Assembly: GCF_000737245.1 (NCBI RefSeq)
Contig: NZ_JPQU01000014.1
Location: 62,001-126,000 of the forward strand
Source: Pseudomonas syringae
GTDB lineage: Bacteria; Pseudomonadota; Gammaproteobacteria; Pseudomonadales; Pseudomonadaceae
DNA: 64,000 nucleotides
Reading direction: 5' to 3'
The notes under the pieces: model-generated
What the model was told of the DNA's origin: nothing
Database searches by the model: none
What the model saw: only the letters and a program-made list of their open reading frames with translations
Made by a program: the position numbers and the translations under genes
Shown here: piece by piece, positions 53,115-61,458 of the stretch
How the letters are laid out: each line of letters begins with the position of its first letter
How positions within the stretch are numbered: position 1 is the first letter of the stretch

Positions 53115-53210
53115 CTGTAATCCGTAGCTTTTGAATTGTGATTCAGAAGCTAGTCCAAACAGCTGATTGGTGAGCCTTGATAGATTGGCAGGATGTTTCT
53201 ATCTGGAGTA

Positions 53211-53302
53211 CCGAGTCATCGTTCTTCGCGGGCAAGCCTCGCTCCAACGGGGAGCGATGAGCCCGTTGGAGCGAGGCTTGCCCGCGAAGAACGATGACTC
53301 GG
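53211..53302. repeat. Perfect 41-bp-armed REP palindrome on the RAYT 5' side
   Basis: Arms 53211-53251 and 53262-53302 are perfect complements over 41 bp (CCGAGTCATCGTTCTTCGCG...) with a 10-nt centre. This is longer than any other REP pair here. Confidence 0.95.
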
Positions 53303-53438
53303 TCTGACGCCTTCCACTCCGCCCCGCATCAGTGCATCTTCCCTCGTCTCATCCACCGGTTTACTCCTATCTCGTGGCCCCCGGTGCCTCTTGAGCTGCG
53401 CACCAAATCGGCGTGGCGTTGCACCGCAGTGAAGCATT

Positions 53439-53466
53439 TAATTCATTTATTTTAATTGTTGAATTA
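53439..53466. promoter_or_regulatory. Candidate operator of the ureide/imide operon
   Basis: TAATTCA ... TGAATTA, 7-bp arms 14 nt apart within AT-rich DNA, about 80 bp before the first gene. The operon's own RpiR-family regulator is the obvious candidate to bind it; unproven. Confidence 0.45.
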
Positions 53467-53544
53467 TTTGATTCTTGGTCCTAGTCTGTTCCTCGACACG
53501 CCTTCTGGCGACTTCTTGCAACGAGTGAGACGGGGGAGCAACAC

Positions 53545-54321
53545 ATGACTGTGAAAGTACTCTTGAGCCTGGCGGTCGCGACCGCATTTTCGGCCTCCAC
53601 CTGGGCGGCGGACTGGACGGTGGGTGCCAACGTCGGCAACGTTCCGTGGGAGTTCCAGGATGCAAAAGGCGAGATCGTCGGTTTCGAAGTCGATGTCGTC
53701 AAAGAAGTCGCCAAGCGAGCCGGCAAGACCGTCGAGTTCGTCAATATCCCCTTCAACGGTCTGTTCAGCGCGGTGCAGTCCAAGCGAGCCGATATTGCGA
53801 TTTCCTCGATCACCATCACCCCCAAGCGTCTTGAGTCAGTGGCGTTTGCCCAGCCGTACTACGACAGCGACCAGTCGCTTTCGGTGCTGACCAAGTCTGG
53901 CATCGATGGCCTCAAAGGCATGCAGGGCAAGGTCGTTGGCGTTGATACCGGGTCCACCGGTGACATGTGGGTCACGGCGCATCAGGGCGAATACAAGTTT
54001 GCCGATGTTTCCCGCTACGAAGGGCTGTCTCCAGCCATGCTTGATCTGGCATCCGGGCGCATGGATGGTTATGTCAGCGATATCCCGGCGGTCCTGTACT
54101 ACATCAAGGACAAGCCGCAATACAAAGTCGTGGCTCGTATCCCGACTGGCGAGAAGTATTCGTTGATGCACGCCAAGGGCTGGGAATCAGCGACTCAGGT
54201 CAACGACATCATCAGCGCCATGAAAAAGGAAGGCGTGATCGCCGGTCTGCACAAGAAGTGGTTCGGCGCCGACGCTGATGCCGACTCCAGCACCGTCAAA
54301 GTTGTTGATGTGCTCAAGTAA
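53545..54321 (+). CDS. Polar amino-acid-type ABC substrate-binding protein
   Basis: 258 residues. Signal peptide MTVKVLLSLAVATAFSASTWA, then ADWTVGANVGNVPWEF. Family segments are GEIVGFEVDVVKEVAKRAGK, FNGLFSAVQSKRADIAISSI and the conserved TPKRLESVAFAQPYY. The ligand is probably an amino acid or a cyclic amide/ureide handled by the downstream hydrolases. First gene of a seven-gene same-strand run. Confidence 0.92.
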   Translation: MTVKVLLSLAVATAFSASTWAADWTVGANVGNVPWEFQDAKGEIVGFEVDVVKEVAKRAGKTVEFVNIPFNGLFSAVQSKRADIAISSITITPKRLESVAFAQPYYDSDQSLSVLTKSGIDGLKGMQGKVVGVDTGSTGDMWVTAHQGEYKFADVSRYEGLSPAMLDLASGRMDGYVSDIPAVLYYIKDKPQYKVVARIPTGEKYSLMHAKGWESATQVNDIISAMKKEGVIAGLHKKWFGADADADSSTVKVVDVLK

Positions 54322-54370
54322 ACGCTGACTGTTCAACCTGGCGCTGCGGCGCCGTCACTAAGGAATCGCA

Positions 54371-55045
54371 ATGGAGTTGGTGCAGACTTTCTTCAACTGG
54401 GGCGTATTCGTCGATGCATTGCCGCTGATGCTACGTGGCCTCGGGGTGACGGTGTTGCTGGGCGTGGTCAGTATCGTGCTTGGGCTGGTTGGCGGTTTGC
54501 TGCTGGCCATGCTGCGCCTCTACAGCTACGCACCGGTCCGCTTGCTGGCGCGCATTTACATCGACGTGATGCGCTCCATACCGCTGCTGGTGCTGCTGGT
54601 CCTTATCTATTACGCGCTGCCGTTCGTGGGCATTCGCCTGTCGTCGTTTGCCGCTGCGGCCGCGGCGTTGTCCCTGGTGTCATGCGCTTATTCGGCGGAG
54701 ATTTTCCGCTCCGGTATTGAAGCCATCCCGCGCGGCCAGTTCGAAGCCGCCGCTTCTCAGGGTATGAGTTTTTTCAACACCATGCGCGACGTGATCCTGC
54801 CGCAAGCCATGCGCATCGTCATGCCGCCGATGACCAGTAACTGCATCAACGTCATGAAAGACACGGCGTTGGCGTCGGTTGTGGCTATGCCCGATCTGCT
54901 CAAACAGGCGACTCAAGCCCAGGCGCTGGCCGCCAACCCGACTCCTTTGGTAGGTGCGGCGATCATGTACCTGCTGTTGCTGCTGCCTTTGGTGCAATTG
55001 GTGAGCTGGGTTGAGCGACGTAATGGCACCGGGAGGAAGAACTGA
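54371..55045 (+). CDS. Amino-acid ABC transporter permease
   Basis: 224 residues, HisM/GlnP family. The EAA loop is [20 protein letters not shown] at about 127-147. TAAGGA precedes the ATG. The stop overlaps the next start (TGATG). Confidence 0.93.
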   Translation: MELVQTFFNWGVFVDALPLMLRGLGVTVLLGVVSIVLGLVGGLLLAMLRLYSYAPVRLLARIYIDVMRSIPLLVLLVLIYYALPFVGIRLSSFAAAAAALSLVSCAYSAEIFRSGIEAIPRGQFEAAASQGMSFFNTMRDVILPQAMRIVMPPMTSNCINVMKDTALASVVAMPDLLKQATQAQALAANPTPLVGAAIMYLLLLLPLVQLVSWVERRNGTGRKN

Positions 55046-55779
55046 TGAGCGCAGTCATTGAAATTGAAGGCGTCGCCAAGTTTTATGGGCAGTTTCAGGC
55101 CCTGGCAGACATCAACCTGTCGGTGGAGCAGGGTGAGGTGGTGGTGATTCTCGGGCCTTCGGGTTCCGGAAAGTCCACGTTGATCCGCTGCATCAATCTG
55201 CTTGAGGAATACCAGCAAGGCGACATTCGCGTGGCTGATCAGCGGGTCGAGAGCGGCCCGAAGCTGGCCGGAATTCGTTGCGAAGTTGGCATGGTGTTCC
55301 AGAACTTCAATCTCTATCCGCACATGACCGTGCTGGCCAATGTGGCCCTGGCACCGGTGCGTGTGCGCGGCATGTCACGCCGCGATGCCCAGGAGCGCGC
55401 ACGGCTGCTGCTGGAAAAGGTCGGCATGAGCGCTCACGCGGAAAAATACCCCGGCCAGCTGTCCGGCGGTCAGCAGCAGCGCGTGGCAATCGCCCGGACC
55501 ATGGCCATGGAGCCCCGGGTGATCCTGTTTGATGAACCGACTTCAGCCCTGGACCCGGAAATGGTCGGCGAAGTGCTGGACGTGATGCAGAACCTGGCAC
55601 GCTCCGGCGTGACCATGGTGGTGGTCACCCATGAAATGGGCTTTGCCCGCAAGGTCGCCGACCGAGTGATCTTCATGGAGAACGGCCGGATCATCGAACA
55701 GAACAACCCCCACGATTTCTTCACGGCCCCTCAGGAGCCGCGTACTCAAGCCTTCTTGCAGGCCATCCTGCACCACTGA
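55045..55779 (+). CDS. Amino-acid ABC transporter ATP-binding protein
   Basis: 244 residues, GlnQ/HisP family. Walker [11 protein letters not shown]-loop FQNFNLYPH, signature [15 protein letters not shown], Walker [14 protein letters not shown] and the switch His in VVTHEMGFA are complete. GGGAGGAAG precedes the ATG. It completes the importer of this operon and is followed 20 bp later by the class V PLP enzyme. Confidence 0.95.
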   Translation: MSAVIEIEGVAKFYGQFQALADINLSVEQGEVVVILGPSGSGKSTLIRCINLLEEYQQGDIRVADQRVESGPKLAGIRCEVGMVFQNFNLYPHMTVLANVALAPVRVRGMSRRDAQERARLLLEKVGMSAHAEKYPGQLSGGQQQRVAIARTMAMEPRVILFDEPTSALDPEMVGEVLDVMQNLARSGVTMVVVTHEMGFARKVADRVIFMENGRIIEQNNPHDFFTAPQEPRTQAFLQAILHH

Positions 55780-55799
55780 TCTTTTTGGAGACTGCCCAC

Positions 55800-57047
55800 G
55801 TGAACGCCCTCGATATGAGTTATGTCCGTAGCCAATTCCCGATGCTGGCCGACGGCTACGCCTACCTGGATAACGCGGGTGGTTCCGCCGTTCTCGGCCG
55901 TGTGGCGGACCGGGTGCGTGATTACCTGCTCAACAGCAGCGTGCAACTGGGCGCTTCCTACGGGGGCTCTGTCTCGGCGGGCGAGCGGGTGATGCAAGCC
56001 CGCGAATCCGTGGCGCAACTGATCAACGCTTACCACCCTGAAGAATGCGTGATGGGCGGTTCGACCACCCATCTGTTGCAGATCCTGTGTCGGGCCATCG
56101 CGCCGTCGATCAACAGCGGTGACGAAATCATCGTCACCAATTGCGACCATGAAGCCAACATCGGCCCGTGGCAACGGCTGTGCGAAGAGCGTGGCGCGAC
56201 CTTGCGGGTCTGGTCCGTGGACCCGTCGAGCCTGGACCTGGAACTCAAAGATCTGGATGCACTGCTCAACTCGCGCACCCGCTATGTGGCCATGACTCAC
56301 GCCTCGAACATCCTCGGCAGCGTCAACCCGGTCGCCGAAGTCGCACGGCGCGTGCATGCCGTGGGCGGCAAGTTGTGCGTCGACGCCGTGGCCTATGCGC
56401 CCCATCGTCTGGTGGATGTACAAGCCAGCGGCGCTGACTATTACGTGTTCAGTTTCTACAAGGTGTTCGGCCCGCACTTTGCCGTGTTGTGGGGCCATCG
56501 CGATGCGCTGCTGGAACTGCCAAGCCTCAATCACTTTTTCATCGGCCAGGAAGTCATCCCCTATAAGCTGCAGCCGGGCAACCTCAACTACGAACTGTCC
56601 TATGGCTGCATGGGTATCAGCGATTACTTGCTGGATATCGGTCGGCGACTAGGGGCGACCGGCACCCCACGTCAGGTGATGCAAGCGGCGTTTGATGCCT
56701 TTGAAGTACAGGAAGATCTGCTCGCCGAAACCCTGCTGGCGTTCCTGCGTGATGCGCCCGGCGTGCGCATCATCGGCAAGCCTCGGGTCACCGCAGGGGA
56801 TCGAGTGCCGACCATCAGCTTCGTGGTCGAGGGTGTGCAGTCCGAAGCCATCGTGCGCCGCATCGATGCCGAGCAGATCGGCATCCGTTTTGGTGACTTC
56901 TACGCTCGGCACCTGATCGAAGAGTTGGGTCTGACCCAACACGGCGGCGTGGTGCGTGTTTCCATCGCGCATTACAACACCGTCGACGAGATGCAGCGGC
57001 TGGTCGAGCACTTGGCTCGGGCGATAACCGATTTGCGCCAATCCTGA
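55800..57047 (+). CDS. Class V PLP-dependent aminotransferase/desulfurase-like enzyme
   Basis: 415 residues from a GTG at 55800 (TTGGAG nine bases upstream); ATG at 55815 is a possible alternative. Fold type I class V: PLP-contacting GGSTTHLLQ (86-94), Asp195 in CVDAVAYAPH, and Lys221 in FSFYKVFGPHF as the Schiff-base residue. It resembles the CsdA-related family, but no catalytic Cys loop like that of NifS/IscS is evident, so it is more likely an aminotransferase, lyase or epimerase-type enzyme of the operon's catabolic path. The exact reaction is unknown. Confidence 0.85.
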   Translation: MNALDMSYVRSQFPMLADGYAYLDNAGGSAVLGRVADRVRDYLLNSSVQLGASYGGSVSAGERVMQARESVAQLINAYHPEECVMGGSTTHLLQILCRAIAPSINSGDEIIVTNCDHEANIGPWQRLCEERGATLRVWSVDPSSLDLELKDLDALLNSRTRYVAMTHASNILGSVNPVAEVARRVHAVGGKLCVDAVAYAPHRLVDVQASGADYYVFSFYKVFGPHFAVLWGHRDALLELPSLNHFFIGQEVIPYKLQPGNLNYELSYGCMGISDYLLDIGRRLGATGTPRQVMQAAFDAFEVQEDLLAETLLAFLRDAPGVRIIGKPRVTAGDRVPTISFVVEGVQSEAIVRRIDAEQIGIRFGDFYARHLIEELGLTQHGGVVRVSIAHYNTVDEMQRLVEHLARAITDLRQS

Positions 57048-57065
57048 TTTCTGCGAGCGATATCC

Positions 57066-57938
57066 ATGCCTGTACCTCAAACCCTTGCCGAGCTGCGTGC
57101 GGCCATCGTTGAGCAACAAGACCGCCTGACCGCGCGCATGCGTGACGCGGCGTATTACCTCAACGAGCATCCGCATGACGTGGCGCTCAATACGGTGGCT
57201 GCGTTGGCGACGCGCTCGGGTATTGCTTCATCGGCCTTCATTCGTCTGGCCAAAGCCCTGGGTTTCAACGGCTTCAGCGACTTGCAGCGGCTGTTCAAAG
57301 CGCCACTGCAACAGGCAGGTTCTTCCAGCTTCAGCGAGCGCATCCGCCATTACCACGGCGAAGAGTTGCTGGAAGACCCGACCGATGTGGGCGCGATCCT
57401 CACCGCGTTCAGCCGGGCCAATATCGTGTCCCTGGAGCATTTGGCCGAGGGCCAGCAGGTCGAGGCGCTGGAGAAGGCCATCACTTTGCTGCAACAGGCA
57501 CGCACCACCTTTGTGGTCGGCATGCGCCGCTCGTTTCCCATGGCCAGTTACCTGAGCTATGCCTTGAGCCGGGTCGGTCGCCGCGCCGTGCACATCAGCG
57601 GCCTGGGTGGTTCGTTGCGTGAGCAGGTCGGCGCACTGCACGCCGATGATGTGCTGGTGGCGGTAAGTTTTCCGCCCTATGCCCAGGAAACCATTGAGGC
57701 CTGCCAGCAGGCAGCAGCCGCGGGCACGCCCATCGTGGCGATCACCGACAGCATCCTTAGTCCGATCAGCCAGCGTGCGGCGGTCATTATTGAAGTCAAC
57801 GATGCCGAACTGCTGGGCTTTCGCTCACTGACGGCGGCGTTCTGTGTGGCTCAAACCCTGGCGATGGGCCTGGCCTTCCGCGACGGTCAGTCGCTCAGCG
57901 GGCCGGACCATGATGCTTTGAACAATATCGACTGCTGA
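57066..57938 (+). CDS. MurR/RpiR-family transcriptional regulator
   Basis: 290 residues. N-terminal HTH_6 domain (~1-80; LNTVAALATRSGIASSAFIR then LAKALGFNGFSDLQRLF) and a C-terminal SIS domain (~125-270; TTFVVGMRRSFPMASYLSYA, DVLVAVSFPPYAQETIEAC). SIS domains usually bind phosphosugars, but RpiR members also regulate amino-acid and nucleobase genes. It is embedded in the operon, so autoregulation through the dyad near 53439 is plausible. Confidence 0.92.
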   Translation: MPVPQTLAELRAAIVEQQDRLTARMRDAAYYLNEHPHDVALNTVAALATRSGIASSAFIRLAKALGFNGFSDLQRLFKAPLQQAGSSSFSERIRHYHGEELLEDPTDVGAILTAFSRANIVSLEHLAEGQQVEALEKAITLLQQARTTFVVGMRRSFPMASYLSYALSRVGRRAVHISGLGGSLREQVGALHADDVLVAVSFPPYAQETIEACQQAAAAGTPIVAITDSILSPISQRAAVIIEVNDAELLGFRSLTAAFCVAQTLAMGLAFRDGQSLSGPDHDALNNIDC

Positions 57939-57998
57939 GCCACTGCTCGGCGGTCTGCGTGCACCCAACCATCTGCGCCTGTGCAGGAGATTGCTTCT

Positions 57999-58895
57999 AT
58001 GGCTTCACCCCTTCGCGATCTGGTCGGTTACGGCCGAAACCGCCCTCAGGGCACCTGGCCTAACGGCGCACGCCTGGCCATCAGCCTGGTCATCAACTAC
58101 GAGGAAGGCTCCGAGCGCTCCCTGGCCATGGGCGACCCCGATCAGGAAAGCATGACCGAATGGGGCAGCTATCAGTTTCCCGATGGCGTGCGCAACCTGG
58201 CCATGGAGTCCATGTACGAATATGGCTCTCGGGTTGGTATCTGGCGGATCCTCGAGATTCTCGAGAAGGCTGGCGTCCCGTCGACCTTCCACGCTTGCGC
58301 CGTCGCCTTCGAACAGAACCCTGACGTGGCCAAGGCTGCCGTCGCCCTGGGCCATGAGGTGTGCAGCCATGGTTATCGCTGGGAAGAAGTCTTTCGCCTT
58401 ACCGAAGCCGAAGAGCGCGAACACATTCGCCTGGCAATCGAATCGTTTGAGCGCACCTGCGGCAAGCGTCCGGTGGGTTGGTACTGCCGGTATGGTGCCA
58501 GCGTGCGGACCCGGCGACTGGTAGCCGAGGAGGGCGGCTTTCTTTACGACTCAGACGCTTATAACGATGACGTGCCGTACTTCGTCGACGTCGAAGGCAA
58601 GCAGCGTCTGGTGGTGCCGTATACCAGCGACGTGAATGACTTCCGTTACTGGAACTCCCCCGGGCTGTCGCAGGCGTCGGACTTCTTCGAATACATGAAA
58701 GAAAGCTTCGAAGTGCTCTATGACGAGTCGGCCGACGGTTTGCGCATGATGTCCGTGGGGCTGCACCCGCGCATGGTTGGCCGTCCGGGTCGGGTTCGGG
58801 CGCTCAAGCGCTTTATCGAATACGCCCAAGGCCATGAGGGCGTGTGGTTCGCCACCCGCGAGCAAATTGCGCAAGCCTGGCTGGCTCGCAGCTGA
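57999..58895 (+). CDS. Polysaccharide-deacetylase-fold amidohydrolase (PuuE/allantoinase-like)
   Basis: 298 residues. The NodB-like fold begins NGARLAISLVINYEEGSERS, the segment by which PuuE-type allantoinases differ from true polysaccharide deacetylases (Glu-Glu instead of Asp-Asp in the metal motif). HGYRWEEVFRLTEAEER and GWYCRYGASVRTRRLVAEEG follow. PuuE hydrolyses allantoin without a metal; relatives open other cyclic amides. The start at 57999 has AGGAGA upstream. The next gene, a cyclic amidohydrolase, starts 13 bp after the stop. Confidence 0.88.
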   Translation: MASPLRDLVGYGRNRPQGTWPNGARLAISLVINYEEGSERSLAMGDPDQESMTEWGSYQFPDGVRNLAMESMYEYGSRVGIWRILEILEKAGVPSTFHACAVAFEQNPDVAKAAVALGHEVCSHGYRWEEVFRLTEAEEREHIRLAIESFERTCGKRPVGWYCRYGASVRTRRLVAEEGGFLYDSDAYNDDVPYFVDVEGKQRLVVPYTSDVNDFRYWNSPGLSQASDFFEYMKESFEVLYDESADGLRMMSVGLHPRMVGRPGRVRALKRFIEYAQGHEGVWFATREQIAQAWLARS

Positions 58896-58908
58896 GGAGA
58901 TCTATCCC

Positions 58909-60345
58909 ATGCAGGGATTTGATGTAGTGGTGCGCAACGCCAAGGTGGTCACGGCGGCAGATACCTTCGTCAGTGACATCGGCATTCGCGACGGCAAAAT
59001 CGTCGCACTGGGTCTGGACCTGGGCAGTGCTCTGCGGGAGATCGATGCTGGTGGACGCTCTGTAACGCCTGGCGGTATCGACAGCCACGTGCATCTGGAT
59101 CAGCCCACGGGCGACGGTTCGGTGATGGCTGACGATTTCGAAAGCGGAACCCGGTCTGCGGCCTGTGGCGGCACAACCACGGTGATCCCGTTCGCCTGCC
59201 AGCAGAAAGGCCAGAGCCTGCGTGCGGCCGTCGAGGACTATCACCGACGGGCCGATGGCAAGCCGCTGATCGATTACGCCTTCCACCTGATCGTCACCGA
59301 TCCCACCGAAGACGTGCTCAACCGGGAACTGCCCGAGCTGATTGCCGAGGGCTATACCTCGTTCAAGATCTACATGACCTATGACGCACTGAAGCTCGAC
59401 GACCGGCAGATTCTTGAAACCCTGTCGGTGGCTCGCGCCGAAGGGGCGATGGTCATGCTGCATGCCGAGAACAGCGACTGCATCGCCTGGCTGACCGAGC
59501 GTTTGCTGGCCGCGGGGCTGGCGGCGCCGCGTTATCACGCCAGCTCGCGGCCGATGCTGGTGGAGCGTGAAGCCACCCACCGCGCCATCGCATTGGCCGA
59601 GCTGGTGGATGTACCGATTCTGATTGTCCACGTGTCCGGCCGCGAAGCCATCGACCAGATCCGCTGGGCGCAGGATCATGGGTTGAAGGTGTATGCGGAA
59701 ACCTGCCCGCAGTACCTGTTCCTGACCGCTGATTCTCTGGGTTGTGATGACAGTTTCGAGGGTGCCAAATGTATTTGCAGCCCACCGCCACGGGATGCTG
59801 CCAATCAGCAAGTGATCTGGGACGGTTTGCAGAATGGCTCGTTCGCGGTGTTCTCGTCGGATCACGCGCCGTTTCGCTACGAAGGACCAGACGGCAAGCG
59901 CGCCCATGGTGAGCAGGCTCCGTTCTCGGAAATCGCCAACGGCATCCCCGGCATCGAGACGCGCATGGCGTTGCTCTGGTCTGAAGGGGTGTGCAGCGGG
60001 CGTATTACCGCCCAGGAGTTCGTGGCCCTGACATCGACCAATGCCGCCAGAATGTATGGTCTATACCCGCGCAAAGGCAGCATTGCGATTGGTGGCGATG
60101 CCGATCTGGTGATATGGGACGAGGGGCTGGATCTTGAGCTGCACAATGACCTGTTGCATCACCGCGTCGACTACACGCCTTATGCAGGCATGCGCCTGAA
60201 CGCCTGGCCTGCGCTGACATTGGCTCGGGGTGAGATTGTCTGGGACGGCCAGGCTCGTGGCGAGCCGGGCCGAGGGCAGTTCTTGCCCTGCGCAAGACCA
60301 GAGCCGGCCATGGCGCGGCGGCGAGTCGGGCTTTTGCCGGTTTGA
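58909..60345 (+). CDS. Dihydropyrimidinase/hydantoinase-family amidohydrolase
   Basis: 478-residue TIM-barrel metal hydrolase. Metal ligands are His60 and His62 (DSHVHLDQP), the carboxylatable Lys153 (SFKIYMTYDA), His185 (MLHAENSD), His241 (LIVHVSG) and the Asp in SSDHAPF. The family opens dihydrouracil, dihydrothymine or 5-substituted hydantoins. The C-terminal ~30 residues (GRGQFLPCARPEPAMARRRV) have the usual oligomerisation-tail composition. TGAGGAGA precedes the ATG. Last gene of the operon. Confidence 0.92.
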   Translation: MQGFDVVVRNAKVVTAADTFVSDIGIRDGKIVALGLDLGSALREIDAGGRSVTPGGIDSHVHLDQPTGDGSVMADDFESGTRSAACGGTTTVIPFACQQKGQSLRAAVEDYHRRADGKPLIDYAFHLIVTDPTEDVLNRELPELIAEGYTSFKIYMTYDALKLDDRQILETLSVARAEGAMVMLHAENSDCIAWLTERLLAAGLAAPRYHASSRPMLVEREATHRAIALAELVDVPILIVHVSGREAIDQIRWAQDHGLKVYAETCPQYLFLTADSLGCDDSFEGAKCICSPPPRDAANQQVIWDGLQNGSFAVFSSDHAPFRYEGPDGKRAHGEQAPFSEIANGIPGIETRMALLWSEGVCSGRITAQEFVALTSTNAARMYGLYPRKGSIAIGGDADLVIWDEGLDLELHNDLLHHRVDYTPYAGMRLNAWPALTLARGEIVWDGQARGEPGRGQFLPCARPEPAMARRRVGLLPV

Positions 60346-60431
60346 AGACCGAGTCGGCCAGCATCTTTGGCAAGCATCGCTTCCCTCGCAGTTTCCTGAC
60401 ACAGCGCTGTCGCGCAGCAGACACAGAACCC

Positions 60432-60534
60432 GTAGGAGCGACCGGGGTGGCGCTCCACCTTGCCCGCGATGCGATTTCAAAATCAGCCTATTTGTCGGCA
60501 GTGCGGACGTCATCGCGGGCAAGCGCGCTCCTAC
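60432..60534. repeat. REP pair with an inserted second REP-like palindrome
   Basis: The left arm is GTAGGAGCG...CTTGCCCGCGAT with about 18 nt (ACCGGGGTGGCGCTCC) placed inside it; the right arm is the plain GCGGGCAAGCGCGCTCCTAC. It lies between convergent genes. Confidence 0.8.
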
Positions 60535-60596
60535 AAAAAGCACCATTCCAATTCAGATAGTGAATTAATTTTGATGGGAGCGAGGGGGGTTGTTGC

Positions 60597-61316
60597 TTAA
60601 AAATCCCCCCACAGCTGCTGCGCCACGCTCAATGCCACAACCGGTGCGGTTTCGGTGCGCAGGACCCGTGGGCCTAGACGGGCGGCGTGGAAGCCGGCGT
60701 CTTGGGCCTGGTCAACTTCCGCGTCATTCAGACCGCCTTCAGGGCCGATCAAAAAAGCCAGGGTGGTCGGCTTGCTGTGGCTGGTCAGCGGTTCTGCCAC
60801 TGGGTGCAGCACCAGTTTCAGCTCGGCATCGCTGTTCTTGAGCCATTGCGCCAGAGGCATGGGCGGATGAATGACCGGCACCACTGAACGACCGCATTGC
60901 TCACAGGCGCTGATTGCGATCTGCTGCCAGTGGGTCTGACGCTTTTCCGCACGTTCGTCCTTGAGGCGCACTTCGCAGCGCTCGCTGACAATCGGGGTTA
61001 TTTCCGTCACGCCCAGTTCGGTGGCTTTCTGAATCGCCCAATCCATCCGCTCGCCACGAGACAGGCCCTGGCCCAGATGAATGCGCAACGGTGATTCGGT
61101 CTGCCCGGCGAAGGTCTCGTCGAGTTGAACGCGCACGCGCTTCTTGCCGACTTCCAGCAGCGTGCCGCGAAATTCGTGGCCGGAGCCGTCGAACAGCTGC
61201 AACGCATCGCCTTCAGCCATGCGCAGAACCCGGCCGATGTAATGGGCCTGGGCTTCAGGCAACTCGTGCTCGCCAAGGCTGAGCGGGGCGTCGATGAAAA
61301 AGCGGGACAGTCTCAT
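60597..61316 (-). CDS. rsmE: 16S rRNA (uracil-1498-N3)-methyltransferase
   Basis: Methylates U1498 of 16S rRNA. 239 residues: an N-terminal PUA-like domain (MRLSRFFIDAPLSLGE, HYIGRVLRM) and a C-terminal SPOUT methyltransferase with the knotted SAM-binding end (FLIGPEGGLNDAEVDQAQ, LGPRVLRTETAPVVAL). It is encoded on the minus strand just downstream of bioA, the usual Pseudomonas order. Confidence 0.95.
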   Translation of the reverse strand: MRLSRFFIDAPLSLGEHELPEAQAHYIGRVLRMAEGDALQLFDGSGHEFRGTLLEVGKKRVRVQLDETFAGQTESPLRIHLGQGLSRGERMDWAIQKATELGVTEITPIVSERCEVRLKDERAEKRQTHWQQIAISACEQCGRSVVPVIHPPMPLAQWLKNSDAELKLVLHPVAEPLTSHSKPTTLAFLIGPEGGLNDAEVDQAQDAGFHAARLGPRVLRTETAPVVALSVAQQLWGDF

Positions 61317-61358
61317 GGTGGGTCTCTGAAATTTGGAGTGCGGTATCGGTCTTGCATT

Positions 61359-61445
61359 GTAGGAGCGCGCTTGCCCGCGATGGCGTCATAACAGTGACTT
61401 ATCTGTCGGCTGACACAATGCCATCGCGGGCAAGCGCGCTCCTAC
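61359..61445. repeat. REP pair between rsmE and bioA
   Basis: Arms GTAGGAGCGCGCTTGCCCGC and complement. Confidence 0.9.
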
Positions 61446-61458
61446 GATCGTCAGTGAT

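Larger units (their letters stand above)
53115..53544. other. Interval between RAYT and the ABC-importer operon
   Basis: No credible gene. It holds the 92-bp perfect REP palindrome (53211-53302) and an AT-rich promoter region with a dyad at 53439-53466. Confidence 0.7.

Noticed and set aside
55800..57047. Cysteine desulfurase (iscS/sufS/csdA)
   Set aside because: The fold matches class V, but no desulfurase active-site Cys loop is evident and the operon is catabolic, with no iron-sulfur assembly genes.
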